Notes: generated from the letters alone by a model not told the origin. DNA of 61,501 nt from Lysobacteraceae bacterium UBA6001 (GCA_002429615.1 DJAN01000262.1:1-61501), one strand, 5' to 3'; numbered from the stretch's first letter, positions 25,527 to 34,360 are shown. A program made the numbers and translations.

Positions 25527-26387
25527 ATGTCCTTTCTTCTGCTCAGTGTGCTCTGCAGCGTCCTGGTTTCGGTGCTGCTGAAGCTGGCGCCGCGCCAACG
25601 CATCGATGTCGGCCAGGCGATCACCTGGAACTACGCGGTCGCCGGCGCGCTCGCGCTGTGGCTGCTGGATCCTTCGCTGGCCGCGCTGCGCGCGCCGCAG
25701 ACGCCCTGGTTCGCGCTGCTGCTGCTCGCCGTCGCGTTGCCGTCGATCTTCCTGGTGCTGGCGCGTTCGGTCCGGCTGGCCGGCATCGTGCGCAGCGACG
25801 TCGCGCAGCGGCTGTCGCTGCTGCTGTCACTGGCGGCGGCGTTCCTGTGGTTCGGCGAAGCGGCCAGCAGCGGCAAGCTCGCCGGCCTCGCCCTGGGACT
25901 GCTGGCCATCGTCGGCATCCTGCACCGGCCGGACACGTCTTCGCATGGCGCGCGTGGCTGGCCGTGGCTGCTCGCGGTATGGGCAGGCTTCGCCCTGATC
26001 GACGTGCTGCTCAAACGCATCGCGTTGTCCGGGGTGTCCTCGTTGAGCTCGCTGACGCTGTGCTTCCTGATCGCCTTCGCGCTGATGCTGCTGGTGCAAG
26101 GCGTGCGCCGACTGCGTGGCGACATGCGTTTCGATGCGCGCAGCCTTGGCGGCGGCGTGCTGCTGGGCGCGCTGAACTTCGCCAACATCCTGTTCTACGT
26201 GCGTGCGCACCAGGCGCTGCCGGACAGTCCGGCGGTGGTGTTCGCCACGATGAACATCGGCGTCGTGGCCCTGGGAACGGTCGTGGGCATCGTCGCCTTC
26301 GGCGAGCGCACCAGCCGCTGGAACCGCGCCGGCCTGGCGCTGGCGGTGCTGGCCATCGCCATGATCGCGTTCGCCGCCCAGGCCTGA
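25527..26387 (+). CDS. EamA/DMT-family membrane transporter
   Basis: A 286-residue membrane protein with about ten hydrophobic segments in two similar halves, as in EamA drug/metabolite transporters. Starts such as MSFLLLSVLCSVLVSVLLKL and LLLSLAAAFLWFGEAASSGKLAGLALGLLAIVGI correspond to helices 1 and 3-4 of the first half; ALPDSPAVVFATMNIGVVALGTVVGIVAFGERTS is the equivalent in the second. Substrate cannot be predicted. It is divergent from the hydrolase gene. Confidence 0.83.
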   Translation: MSFLLLSVLCSVLVSVLLKLAPRQRIDVGQAITWNYAVAGALALWLLDPSLAALRAPQTPWFALLLLAVALPSIFLVLARSVRLAGIVRSDVAQRLSLLLSLAAAFLWFGEAASSGKLAGLALGLLAIVGILHRPDTSSHGARGWPWLLAVWAGFALIDVLLKRIALSGVSSLSSLTLCFLIAFALMLLVQGVRRLRGDMRFDARSLGGGVLLGALNFANILFYVRAHQALPDSPAVVFATMNIGVVALGTVVGIVAFGERTSRWNRAGLALAVLAIAMIAFAAQA

Positions 26388-26437
26388 GCCCCGCGACAGA
26401 GCGTTCCGATCCCGGGTACGGCGGGGATTGACACTGT

Positions 26438-26452
26438 TGTTACTCTATAACA
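26438..26452. promoter_or_regulatory. candidate Zur box before the MerC-domain gene
   Basis: TGTTACTCTATAACA fits the Zur pattern TGTTATA-N-TATAACA with a perfect right arm and 5 of 7 matches in the left arm. A TTGACA -35-like element (26428-26433) lies just before it, so a bound repressor would block the promoter. Confidence 0.5.
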
Positions 26453-26472
26453 GTTCTAGACGGGAGTATCCC

Positions 26473-26856
26473 TTGAAGCCTGCCGCCCCCACCGCCTCGG
26501 CCTGGGCCGATCTTTCGGCCGCCGCCCTGTCCGGCCTGTGCCTGCTGCACTGCCTTGCGCTGCCCCTGCTGGCGTCACTGCTTCCCGTCCTCGGCGCCTG
26601 GGCCGAAGCGGAGTGGGTGCATGGCGTGTTCGTGTTGCTGGCGCTGCCACTGAGTCTGCTGGCGCTCGGCCGTGCGCATGCCCGGCGCGCCCTGCCCCCG
26701 AGGATGTGGGCGCTGGCCGCGGTTGGCTTGGCAGCGCTGGCCGCCGGCGCGCTGGGCTGGCCCAACCCGCGCTGGGAAACCCCCATCACCGTGGGCGGCA
26801 GCCTGATGCTGGTGGCGACGCACGTGTGGAACCTGCGTCGCGGCCATACCCACTAG
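26473..26856 (+). CDS. MerC-domain membrane protein
   Basis: A 127-residue inner-membrane protein with four hydrophobic segments and the MerC-like Cys pair in SGLCLLHCLALPLLASL, followed by PITVGGSLMLVATHVWNLRRGHTH. MerC transports Hg(II), but solitary MerC-domain proteins are commonly found next to zur or under Zur control and are likely involved in zinc or other metal handling. I chose the TTG at 26473 because GGGAG lies six bases before it. An earlier in-frame start would translate through the Zur-like box and the promoter. Confidence 0.78.
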   Translation: MKPAAPTASAWADLSAAALSGLCLLHCLALPLLASLLPVLGAWAEAEWVHGVFVLLALPLSLLALGRAHARRALPPRMWALAAVGLAALAAGALGWPNPRWETPITVGGSLMLVATHVWNLRRGHTH

Positions 26857-26857
26857 C

Positions 26858-28597
26858 TCAGGGATCGAAACCCAGCAGCAGCGGATCGTGGTCGGAGCTG
26901 CGCCAGGGCCCTTCGACATTGCGCTCGCGATAACCGAGCGCGTCCTGCTCGTCGGCGTTGATGTGCCACTCGACCGCACCGCGCAGCGCCGGAACCAAGG
27001 CCGGGCTCAACAGCGCATGGTCAAGGCGACCGGTCTGGCCGTTGTAGACATAGCTGTAAGGCTGCTCGACCTTGGCCACGGCGAAGGCATCCTGCCAGCC
27101 GCGCGCACGCAGCTCGCGCAGCGGTGATTCCTGCGCATAGGCGTTGAAGTCACCCAGCAGCACGGCGCGCTGGCCGCCGCTGCGGGTCGGATCGGTACGC
27201 AGCCATTCGTCGAGACGACGCGCGGTCTCGACCCGCGTGGCGTTCCAGCAAGCCTGGCCATCGTGCTGGTCGGCGTCGGCACCGGTGGCTTCACTGCAGC
27301 CCTTGGACTTGAAGTGGTTCGCGACCACCACGAACGGCTTGCCGCCCGCCACGCTGCGGAACGCCTGCGCCAACGGCACACGGCTGTGGTCGACGAACGG
27401 GCCGCCCTCCAGGATCACCGGCTTGCCCACCGGCTTCACCTTGGAAGCGCGATAGATCAGGCCGACCCGGATCGGATTGGTACCCGGCCCCTTGCCGGCA
27501 TCGACATAACGCCAGTCACCCGCGGCGCCCTGGCCATCGTTGAGCGCCTTCACCAGCGTGGCGATGGCCGAGTCCGGGCCGTAGCCATCGTTCTCCAGTT
27601 CCATCAGCGCGGCGACATCGGCACGCAGCGGCCGGATGGTGGCCACCAGCTTGGCCAACTGCGCCTGGAACTCCTCGGCCGTGCGCGCGCCGCGCAGGGT
27701 CGGGAAGCCGCCACCCTGGCCATCACCGTTGAAGAAGTTTTCCAGATTGAACGAGGCCACCCGCAGTGCGCCGGGGACATCCGGCGGCGCCGGGCGCTGC
27801 AGCGCAGGGGGCACCAGCGGGGCGGTGACCTGCAGGCGCCAGCTGCCGTCGTAACGGCGGTCCACGATGCCTTCCACCGGCGTCAACAGGGTGCCGGTGC
27901 GCAGCATCGCGTCGGCGGGCAGGTATGCCACCCGCGCCGGATTACGCTGGCTGCTGCCATCGTCCAGCACCAGACGACGGCGCGCGTTGTCGCGCTCGAC
28001 CTGTGCGTACTCGGCGCTGCCCGGCACCGCGACTTCGCTCGGTTGCCACAGGCGGCCATCGAATGCCACGACCAGCTCGCCATTGCGCTCCAGGCCGTCG
28101 GTGCCGGAGAGCGTCAACGGCGCGGTGATACGCACGCGCTCGCCTTCCAGCGCGCCCCAATCCGCCGGGGTGACGGCAATCTCGCTCAGCGGTAGCGGCT
28201 GCGCGTGCTTCAGCACTTCGACGCGTGCGCCCTTCAACGTGGTCAGCGAAGCCTGTCCACCGGCAGCATTCTCGGCGACCTCGCCACGCACGCGGACGCG
28301 ATCGCCTACCGCCAAGGCCACGTCACCTTCCGTCTGCACGAACAGGGCATCGGAAGTGGCGTCGTTGCCATCACCGCCATCCTGCACGAAGAAGCCGCCG
28401 AGGCTCGCGCGCCAGTCCGCGGTGACGACGCCTTCAATCGTGACGTTCCGGCCTGCCAGCGCGCTGTGCTCCCCGGTGCCCTGTACCGCTCCGATCGCCA
28501 ACGGTCTGGGAGCGGCGGCGGCCATCGGCAGTACGGCACACAACGCGAGAGTGAGTGCCGCCTGACGCAGGCGCGGCGAACGGAAGGAAGACGACAT
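26858..28597 (-). CDS. secreted ExeM/NucH-type endonuclease/exonuclease/phosphatase
   Basis: A 579-residue exported nuclease. A signal peptide (LRQAALTLALCAVLPMAAAA) is followed by an OB-fold-like domain (IEGVVTADWRASLGGFFVQDGG, residues about 40-120), a linker, and a C-terminal EEP catalytic domain. The latter shows VASFNLENFFN, LMELENDGYG, VVVANHFKSKGC, LLGDFNAY and SSDHDPLLL, covering the metal- and phosphate-binding residues. The family includes extracellular DNases ExeM and NucH, which degrade DNA in biofilm and for phosphate supply. Length and domain order are typical. The stop is one base beyond the converging MerC stop. Confidence 0.9.
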   Translation of the reverse strand: MSSSFRSPRLRQAALTLALCAVLPMAAAAPRPLAIGAVQGTGEHSALAGRNVTIEGVVTADWRASLGGFFVQDGGDGNDATSDALFVQTEGDVALAVGDRVRVRGEVAENAAGGQASLTTLKGARVEVLKHAQPLPLSEIAVTPADWGALEGERVRITAPLTLSGTDGLERNGELVVAFDGRLWQPSEVAVPGSAEYAQVERDNARRRLVLDDGSSQRNPARVAYLPADAMLRTGTLLTPVEGIVDRRYDGSWRLQVTAPLVPPALQRPAPPDVPGALRVASFNLENFFNGDGQGGGFPTLRGARTAEEFQAQLAKLVATIRPLRADVAALMELENDGYGPDSAIATLVKALNDGQGAAGDWRYVDAGKGPGTNPIRVGLIYRASKVKPVGKPVILEGGPFVDHSRVPLAQAFRSVAGGKPFVVVANHFKSKGCSEATGADADQHDGQACWNATRVETARRLDEWLRTDPTRSGGQRAVLLGDFNAYAQESPLRELRARGWQDAFAVAKVEQPYSYVYNGQTGRLDHALLSPALVPALRGAVEWHINADEQDALGYRERNVEGPWRSSDHDPLLLGFDP

Positions 28598-28627
28598 GCG
28601 GGGGGCACTCCGGGGATCGAACCAAAC

Positions 28628-28653
28628 AAAACGCCGCCCGGAAAAGGCGGCGC
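28628..28653 (-). terminator. intrinsic terminator after the cytochrome c5 gene
   Basis: Stem CGCCGCC (28632-28638) and GGCGGCG (28646-28652) enclose a 7-nt loop. Read on the minus strand it is followed by TTTTGTTTGGTT. It separates the cytochrome gene from the nuclease gene in the same orientation. Confidence 0.75.
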
Positions 28654-28677
28654 GGGGGTGTGCACGATACACCCGGC

Positions 28678-29196
28678 CTATTTCAGATTGCCGACCATCC
28701 AGTCGACCGTCGCCTTGACCTGTTCCTCGGTCAGCGCCGGGTTGCCGCCCTTCGGCGGCATGATCCCGCCATCGGGGCCGGTGAACCCTTCGATGGCGTG
28801 CTTGTAGAGCGTGTCCTTGCCCTGCGCGATGCGCTTGTCCCAGTGCGAATGGTCCAGCGTCGGCGCGTTGCCCACGCCGTTGGTATGGCATGCGGTGCAG
28901 AGGTTGTTGAAGATCACCTTGCCATCGGTCGTGCCGCCGTAGGCCACCTGGGAAGCCGCCTTGGCCAGGGCCGCGGCCTGTGCCGCGGCTTGGGCCGCCG
29001 CGCCGGTGCTGCCCGCATAGACGGCACCCGACGGCGCGATGCGCTGCTCGGTGCGTTTGGCCGCGGTCGGTGAGATCTCGTCCGGAATGGCGCGTTGCAG
29101 GTGGGCGGCAAACAGGATCAAGCCCAAGGTGATCAGCATCAGCAGGCCGATCACCATGGAGAACTTCTTCAGGAACTCGAGATCGTAATTCCGCAC
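28678..29196 (-). CDS. membrane-anchored cytochrome c5-family protein
   Basis: A 172-residue c-type cytochrome. An uncleaved N-terminal anchor (MVIGLLMLITLGLILFAAHL) is followed by an Ala-rich linker (residues about 60-85) and a single haem domain with CTACH as the haem-attachment motif. The axial Met lies in GGIMPPKGGNPALTEEQV, and the C-terminal helix ends VDWMVGNLK, as in the cytochrome c5/CycB group. It probably shuttles electrons to a terminal oxidase from the periplasmic face. The GTG start is supported by AGGAG seven bases upstream. Confidence 0.9.
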   Translation of the reverse strand: MRNYDLEFLKKFSMVIGLLMLITLGLILFAAHLQRAIPDEISPTAAKRTEQRIAPSGAVYAGSTGAAAQAAAQAAALAKAASQVAYGGTTDGKVIFNNLCTACHTNGVGNAPTLDHSHWDKRIAQGKDTLYKHAIEGFTGPDGGIMPPKGGNPALTEEQVKATVDWMVGNLK

Positions 29197-29400
29197 GCGC
29201 TCACTCCTGGCTGTGGTTCGGGGACCTTCGCTACGCGCCGGAGTATAGGGCCAGTCCGTATTCACTGAAGCCCCCCGGCCATCGACGCACGCGGTGATCG
29301 GCACGAGGGCGGAAAATCCCGGGGGTTTCGCACGTCGATGGCATGGCCGGCCGGATGTTTTGCCGCAGCGCGGCAAGTCCGCTGCGTCGCGGGCAAGTCA

Positions 29401-29419
29401 GAAAATGAGTATCATTCCC
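29401..29419. promoter_or_regulatory. candidate Fur box
   Basis: GAAAATGAGTATCATTCCC matches the 19-bp Fur consensus GATAATGATAATCATTATC at about 14 positions. It lies 30-48 bp upstream of the first gene of the DUF4198/PepSY operon, indicating iron repression. Confidence 0.65.
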
Positions 29420-29448
29420 AACTTCCCGCATCCCACCGGAACGCTCTC

Positions 29449-30096
29449 ATGAAGAAGCTGCTGCTGGCCTGCATGGCCTGGTCGTGCCTGTCGCTCTCGG
29501 CCCAGGCCCACGAAATCTGGATCGAACGTGATGGCCAGAGTGGCCCGGTGCGCGTCTATTTCGGCGAGCCGGCGGAAGCCGCGGCCGCGGAGAGCGAGGA
29601 CGAGCTCGGCCGCCTGAAGCACTTCGAGGTGTTCGGCACCCAGGGCAAGGCCGGCAAGGCCACGCGCGCGGGCGACCATCTGGTTGCGCCGCTGGCGGCC
29701 AGCGGTGATGCCTGGCTGTTCGACAACCAGGTGTTCGAGCCGTGGCAGGGCGAGGACAAGCGCTATGAGGCGGTGAGCTACTACGCGCGCGCCGGCCGCA
29801 GCAGCACGATGTCGCGCCTGGCCTTCGAGCTGATCCCGACCACCGCGAACGCGAACACCTTCACCCTCGACTTCCGCGGCAAGCCGTTGGCCGACACCGA
29901 AGTGACGCTGATCGACCAGGCGAAGACGCAGAAGACGCTGAAGACCGACGCGCAGGGCCGCCTGACGCTGCCGGCGCTGGCCAAGGGCCGCTACATCGTG
30001 GTGGCCGCGCACAAGGAGCCGGTGCAGAAGCTGGTCGCCGGCCAGCAGGTCACGACGATGCACCACATCAGCACGCTGACCTTCGCCACCGAATAA
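29449..30096 (+). CDS. DUF4198-domain periplasmic protein
   Basis: A 215-residue exported protein beginning with a signal peptide (KLLLACMAWSCLSLSAQA) and then HEIWIERDGQSGPVRVYFGEP, the typical opening of the DUF4198/NikM-like family. The C-terminal third forms a CNA-B/transthyretin-like beta sandwich (LADTEVTLIDQAKTQKTLKT, RLTLPALAKGRYIVVA). The family is linked to metal or cobalamin uptake; the Fur-like box and the operon context suggest iron. It heads a four-gene operon with an 8-bp gap to the next gene. Confidence 0.8.
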   Translation: MKKLLLACMAWSCLSLSAQAHEIWIERDGQSGPVRVYFGEPAEAAAAESEDELGRLKHFEVFGTQGKAGKATRAGDHLVAPLAASGDAWLFDNQVFEPWQGEDKRYEAVSYYARAGRSSTMSRLAFELIPTTANANTFTLDFRGKPLADTEVTLIDQAKTQKTLKTDAQGRLTLPALAKGRYIVVAAHKEPVQKLVAGQQVTTMHHISTLTFATE

Positions 30097-30104
30097 GTCC
30101 TCCC

Positions 30105-30410
30105 GTGTCCCGCAACAGCGTTCCCCTCCCCTGGTTCAAGCGCCCCTGGCTGGGCGTCCTCTCGCGCAGCGGCGCAGCCATCTTCGGCGGCTATGCGCTG
30201 GCCAGTGCCAGCAGCGTGCTGCTGGCACGCCTGCTGCCGACGCCGAGCCAGGCCGTGTTGACCGGCCTGATGGTGGGCATCCTGGTCTGCGCCTGCGCCG
30301 CGCTGTGGGCCTTTGCCACCGCGAGCGCCTGGCGCGCGTGGGCCGGCATCGCGATTCCGGCCGCACTGCTGTTCGGCGGCGCGGCCTTGCTGGCTCCGGG
30401 GGCGGCATGA
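30105..30410 (+). CDS. DUF3649-family membrane protein
   Basis: A 101-residue protein with three hydrophobic segments (AAIFGGYALASASSVLLARLL, VLTGLMVGILVCACAALWAF, AWAGIAIPAALLFGGAALL). Small proteins of this type occur between iron-regulated receptors and PepSY proteins and are classed as DUF3649. The start is GTG with a weak ribosome site, and the stop overlaps the PepSY start as ATGA, so its translation is coupled. Function is unknown; a subunit or partner of the PepSY membrane protein is the natural guess. Confidence 0.72.
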   Translation: MSRNSVPLPWFKRPWLGVLSRSGAAIFGGYALASASSVLLARLLPTPSQAVLTGLMVGILVCACAALWAFATASAWRAWAGIAIPAALLFGGAALLAPGAA

Positions 30411-32014
30411 AGCAGGGATTCCGGCAGTCGATGGCCTGGCTGCATACCTGGACCGGCCTGCTGGTTGGCTGGGTGCTGCTGCTGATCTTCATGGGCGGCA
30501 CCAGCAGCTACTACAAGCAGGAGATCAGCCGCTGGATGCGACCGGAGCTGCCGACCGCGCAGGTGGATACCGCCACCGCGCTCGCCAGCGCCGAGCACTA
30601 CCTCAAGCACAACGCCGCCGATGCGCTGAGCTGGAACATCACCTTGCCTGATGCCCGCACCCAGGCGATCGAGATGTACTGGATGAATCCGCCGGCGCCG
30701 GAGGGTGCCCCGGCGCGGCGTGCCTACGGCCAGGCCACCGTGGACCCGCGCAGCGGCGAAGTGGTGGCCGCGCGCGAGACCCGCGGTGGCGAGTTCCTGT
30801 ACCGCCTGCACTTCGACCTGCATTACATCCCGGTGGTGTGGGCGCGCTATATCGTCGGCTTCTGCGCGATGTTCATGCTGGTGGCGATCATCACCGGCGT
30901 GATCACCCACAAGAAGATCTTCAAGGACTTCTTCACCTTCCGCCCGGGCAAGGGCCAGCGCTCGTGGCTGGACTTCCACAACGTCAGTGCGGTGCTGGCG
31001 CTGCCGTACCACGCGATGATCACCTATACCGGCATCGTGACCCTGGTCTTCATGTACCTGCCCTGGGCGATCAACGCGCGCTATCCCGGCAACGAGATGC
31101 AGTACTACGCCGAAGCGGCGAACCGCATCAGCGACAGCGCGCCCGCCGCCGGCACGCCCGCGACGATGCTGCCGCTGACGGATCTGCTGGCACGCGCCGG
31201 CAGTGAATGGCCCGGCGTGGACATCGGCACCGTATCGGTCGCCAATCCGGGCGATGTCAACGCCACGGTGGACTTCAGCGCGCGCGCTTCCTCGCTCTCC
31301 AACATCACGCCATCGCTGCGCTATGACGGCGTGAGCGGCAAGCTGCTCGAACGCAGCGCGCCGCCGGGCGGTGCGACGCAGACCTACGGCACGCTCTACG
31401 GCCTGCACATGGCCCGCTTCGCCGACCCGGCGCTGCGGCTGCTTTTCTTCGGCTGCGGCCTGCTCGGCTGCCTGATGGTCGCCAGCGGCGCGGTGCTGTG
31501 GGCGCAGAAGGAACGACCCAAGCACCTGAAGGCCGGACGCATCGGCTTCGGCCTGCGATTGGTGGATTCCCTCAACATCGGCGCCGTCGCCGGCCTGCCG
31601 ATCGCTTTCGCCGCGTATTTCTGGGGCAATCGTCTGCTGCCGGTCGGCATCGAAGGCCGCGCCAACCTCGAACAGAACGTGTTCTTCTGGGCCTGGGCCG
31701 CTGCGCTGCTGGCTGCGTTCGTCTGGCCGAAGCGCTCGATGTGGGCGTGGCAACTGTATGTGGGCGCGGCGATGTTCGTCGGCATTCCGCTGCTCAACGC
31801 GGCGACCACCGGCATCCATCTCGGGGTGACGATTCCTGCCGGCCTGTGGTCGCTGGCCGGCGTGGATCTGGTCTGCCTCGGCCTGGGCCTGTGCCTGGCG
31901 GTGGCCGCGCGCCGGGTCCAGCGCTGGCAGCCACCACTGCCCGCCTCGCAGCGCAAGCCACGCCCGCAGGCCGCGGCGGTGGTCGCAACGCCCGTCGCCG
32001 GAGAGAGTGCATGA
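30407..32014 (+). CDS. PepSY-associated TM protein (PiuB-like, iron-regulated)
   Basis: A 535-residue inner-membrane protein of the PepSY_TM family. Helix 1 is WLHTWTGLLVGWVLLLIFMGG, and later segments include LHFDLHYIPVVWARYIVGFCAMF and RSWLDFHNVSAVLALPYHAMI; the conserved His residues in several of these helices could bind haem. A large periplasmic loop (residues about 220-330) follows. Homologues next to siderophore receptors are thought to act in ferric-siderophore reduction. It shares 4-bp overlaps with both neighbours in the operon. Confidence 0.85.
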   Translation: MKQGFRQSMAWLHTWTGLLVGWVLLLIFMGGTSSYYKQEISRWMRPELPTAQVDTATALASAEHYLKHNAADALSWNITLPDARTQAIEMYWMNPPAPEGAPARRAYGQATVDPRSGEVVAARETRGGEFLYRLHFDLHYIPVVWARYIVGFCAMFMLVAIITGVITHKKIFKDFFTFRPGKGQRSWLDFHNVSAVLALPYHAMITYTGIVTLVFMYLPWAINARYPGNEMQYYAEAANRISDSAPAAGTPATMLPLTDLLARAGSEWPGVDIGTVSVANPGDVNATVDFSARASSLSNITPSLRYDGVSGKLLERSAPPGGATQTYGTLYGLHMARFADPALRLLFFGCGLLGCLMVASGAVLWAQKERPKHLKAGRIGFGLRLVDSLNIGAVAGLPIAFAAYFWGNRLLPVGIEGRANLEQNVFFWAWAAALLAAFVWPKRSMWAWQLYVGAAMFVGIPLLNAATTGIHLGVTIPAGLWSLAGVDLVCLGLGLCLAVAARRVQRWQPPLPASQRKPRPQAAAVVATPVAGESA

Positions 32015-32349
32015 GCATCTGGCTGGCGATCGCGCTGGGCTTCTCCGGCTTTACCGCCCTGTGGCGCGGCATGGAGCACCCGGCGCACGTCCCGCCGGGC
32101 CAGCCCGCGCTGGCACCGGTACGACGGGGACAGCTGCGCATCGCTGGCTGGGTACTGCTGGCGCTGTCGTTCGCGCTATGTATTGGCGTGCGCGGCGGCG
32201 CGATCGGCTCGGTGCTGTGGCTGGGCACGCTCACCGCCTCGGCGGTGTTGCTGGTGTTCGGCCTGCTGCCCTATCGCCCGCGTGTGATCCGGCCGCTGGC
32301 CTGGGGCGCCCCGGTGCTGGCCCTGCTACTGTGGGCGGTGCTGGGCTAA
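32011..32349 (+). CDS. DUF3325-family membrane protein
   Basis: A 112-residue protein with three predicted helices (SIWLAIALGFSGFTALW, IAGWVLLALSFALCIGV, VLWLGTLTASAVLLVFGLLPY) and a short fourth at the C-terminus. It begins with ATG overlapping the PepSY stop (ATGA). DUF3325 proteins sit in the same operons as DUF3649 and PepSY_TM genes in Pseudomonas and Xanthomonas, supporting a shared iron-related complex. No catalytic residues are evident. Confidence 0.75.
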   Translation: MSIWLAIALGFSGFTALWRGMEHPAHVPPGQPALAPVRRGQLRIAGWVLLALSFALCIGVRGGAIGSVLWLGTLTASAVLLVFGLLPYRPRVIRPLAWGAPVLALLLWAVLG

Positions 32350-32361
32350 ACCGCCCCGGCC

Positions 32362-32970
32362 CTATCGCGCGCCGACCGCGCGCAAGCAGAAACCACAGAT
32401 CGCCTCGACCAGCCGTTCGCCGTCGCGCGGACTGCTGCGGCTGGGCGCGATGGGCCCGACCAGGGCCTCGGTATAGGCGCCCACCAGGCAGGCAGCCGAA
32501 GCATCCAGATCCTGCGGCGGCAGCTCGCCGTTCTCCACGCCCTGCGCGAGCAGATCGCGGAACACCTCGCCCAGCAGTCGGCGGGCACGGATGCGCTCGG
32601 CGTCGACCTCGGCCTCGACCGGCTCGGCGATGAAGGCCCAGGCCAGGCCAGGCCCGGCCAGCGCACGGCGCACGAAGGTCTCGACCGCCCGGTGCAGGCG
32701 CCTGCAGACGGGCATGGGCTCGGCGGCGATGGCACGCAGAATGGCGATCTCATTTTCCACGGCCGCGTTCAGAACTTCTACGAACAAGTCGGCTTTGGAC
32801 GGGAAATGGCGATAAATCTGCCCAGTGGAGACGCCAGCGGCGGCCGCGACGGCGGTAATGGGCGCATTGCGGTAGCCCCCTTCGGCCACCAGCCGGCGGG
32901 CGGCGTGCAGGATGCGCTGGCGGTTCCCGGCCAGGCGTTCCTCCATCAGCGGAGAGCGTTTGTAGACCAT
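32362..32970 (-). CDS. TetR-family regulator of the leucine-degradation cluster
   Basis: A 202-residue TetR regulator: the N-terminal helix-turn-helix is GNRQRILHAARRLVAEGGYRNAPITAVAAAAGVSTGQIYRHFPSK, followed by an all-helical ligand domain. It is divergent from the isovaleryl-CoA dehydrogenase gene and separated by about 100 bp containing an AT-rich inverted repeat, so it most likely represses the cluster and senses an acyl-CoA. In many proteobacteria this role is filled by a MerR protein, LiuR, which is not seen here. Confidence 0.88.
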   Translation of the reverse strand: MVYKRSPLMEERLAGNRQRILHAARRLVAEGGYRNAPITAVAAAAGVSTGQIYRHFPSKADLFVEVLNAAVENEIAILRAIAAEPMPVCRRLHRAVETFVRRALAGPGLAWAFIAEPVEAEVDAERIRARRLLGEVFRDLLAQGVENGELPPQDLDASAACLVGAYTEALVGPIAPSRSSPRDGERLVEAICGFCLRAVGAR

Positions 32971-32984
32971 GCTGTGAGTTTTAG

Positions 32985-32997
32985 TTCAATTTTTGAA
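32985..32997. promoter_or_regulatory. candidate TetR operator
   Basis: TTCAATTTTTGAA, a 5-3-5 perfect inverted repeat in an AT-rich island, lies 15 bp from the TetR start and 73 bp from the dehydrogenase start. It is the only clear palindrome in this divergent region. Confidence 0.5.
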
Positions 32998-33069
32998 TTG
33001 TGATTCACTTCTTATCCGGAACGGGATAGGCTGGGCCGGCGCCTAGCCCACCGCTCACGGAGTTCCACC

Positions 33070-34233
33070 ATGCACGTGCCGTCGCTGAATTTCGACCTGG
33101 GCGAGGAGATCGACCTCCTGCGCGAGAGCGTCGCCGCCTTCGCCGCCAGCACGATCGCGCCGATCGCTGCCCGCGTCGACCACGACAACCTCTATCCCGC
33201 CCCGTTGTGGCGCCAGCTCGGCGAGCAGGGACTGCTCGGCCTCACCGTCGAGGAGGAGTATGGCGGCAGTGGGATGGGATATCTCGCCCATGTGGTGGCG
33301 ATGGAGGAAATCTCGCGCGCCTCCGGTTCGATCGGGCTGTCCTACGGCGCCCACTCCAACCTGTGCGTCAACCAGCTGCGCAAGAACGGCACCCCGGAAC
33401 AGAAAGCGAAATACCTGCCGAAGCTGTGCACCGGCGAACATGTCGGCGCGTTGGCGATGAGCGAGCCCGGTGCGGGCTCGGACGTGGTGTCGATGAAGCT
33501 GCGCGCCGAACGCCGGGGCGACCACTTCGTGCTCAACGGCAACAAGATGTGGATCACCAACGGCCCCGATGCCGACGTGCTGGTGGTCTATGCCAAGACC
33601 GATCCGGAAGCCGGCGCGCGCGGCATCACCGCTTTCCTGATCGAGAAGGGCATGCCCGGGTTCTCCACCGCGCAGAAGCTCGACAAGCTCGGCATGCGGG
33701 GCTCCAACACCTGCGAGCTGGTGTTCGCGGACTGCGAGGTACCGGCGGAGAACGTGCTGGGCCAGGTGGGTGGCGGCGTGCGCGTGCTGATGTCCGGGCT
33801 GGACTACGAGCGCGTGGTGCTGTCGGGCGGTCCGCTGGGGTTGATGTCGGCGGCGATGGATGTGGTGTTGCCCTACGTGCACGAACGCCGCCAGTTCGGC
33901 GAGCCGATTGGTACGTTCCAGCTGATCCAGGCGAAGATCGCGGACATGTATGTGGGGCTCAACGCATGCCGCGCGTATGTCTATGCGGTGGCACGCGCAT
34001 GCGACCAGGGCCGGACCACCCGCCAGGACGCGGCCGGCGCGATCCTCTACGCGGCCGAGAAGGCGACCTGGCTGACCGGGCAGGCGATCCAGATTCTCGG
34101 CGGCAATGGCTACGTCAACGAATATCCGACGGGCCGGCTGTGGCGCGATGCGAAGCTCTATGAGATCGGCGCGGGCACGTCGGAGATCCGGCGCATGCTG
34201 ATCGGGCGCGAGCTGTTCGAGAAGACGCGGTAA
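33070..34233 (+). CDS. liuA: isovaleryl-CoA dehydrogenase
   Basis: A 387-residue FAD-dependent acyl-CoA dehydrogenase that oxidises isovaleryl-CoA to 3-methylcrotonyl-CoA in leucine breakdown. Family signatures are [28 protein letters not shown] and [35 protein letters not shown]. The catalytic Glu of isovaleryl-CoA dehydrogenases lies in the [13 protein letters not shown] segment (SGLDYERV) rather than at the short-chain position, which supports the assignment. It is followed by a REP pair and then by both methylcrotonyl-CoA carboxylase genes. Confidence 0.93.
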   Translation: MHVPSLNFDLGEEIDLLRESVAAFAASTIAPIAARVDHDNLYPAPLWRQLGEQGLLGLTVEEEYGGSGMGYLAHVVAMEEISRASGSIGLSYGAHSNLCVNQLRKNGTPEQKAKYLPKLCTGEHVGALAMSEPGAGSDVVSMKLRAERRGDHFVLNGNKMWITNGPDADVLVVYAKTDPEAGARGITAFLIEKGMPGFSTAQKLDKLGMRGSNTCELVFADCEVPAENVLGQVGGGVRVLMSGLDYERVVLSGGPLGLMSAAMDVVLPYVHERRQFGEPIGTFQLIQAKIADMYVGLNACRAYVYAVARACDQGRTTRQDAAGAILYAAEKATWLTGQAIQILGGNGYVNEYPTGRLWRDAKLYEIGAGTSEIRRMLIGRELFEKTR

Positions 34234-34257
34234 CGCAGCGCTTCCGCGCGTGGGTGC

Positions 34258-34322
34258 CTGTAGGAGCGGCTTCAGCCGCGACTGCCAGGTTCCCTCGGTC
34301 GCGGCTGAAGCCGCTCCTACAG
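34258..34322. repeat. REP pair (REPIN), perfect inverted arms
   Basis: Two identical 25-bp arms in inverted orientation, 34258-34282 and 34298-34322, are separated by 15 bp. Each arm carries its own hairpin core GCGGCTTCAGCCGC. The element lies between liuA and liuB and could form either one long or two short hairpins in the mRNA, which may uncouple expression of the two genes. Confidence 0.88.
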
Positions 34323-34360
34323 GTAATACCCGGCAACAACCCCAGACAACAGGGAACGAG

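Noticed and set aside
26428..26472. Earlier TTG start of the MerC gene (MTLLLLYNS...)
   Set aside because: Would translate through the TTGACA/Zur-like promoter element and has no ribosome site; TTG at 26473 has GGGAG.
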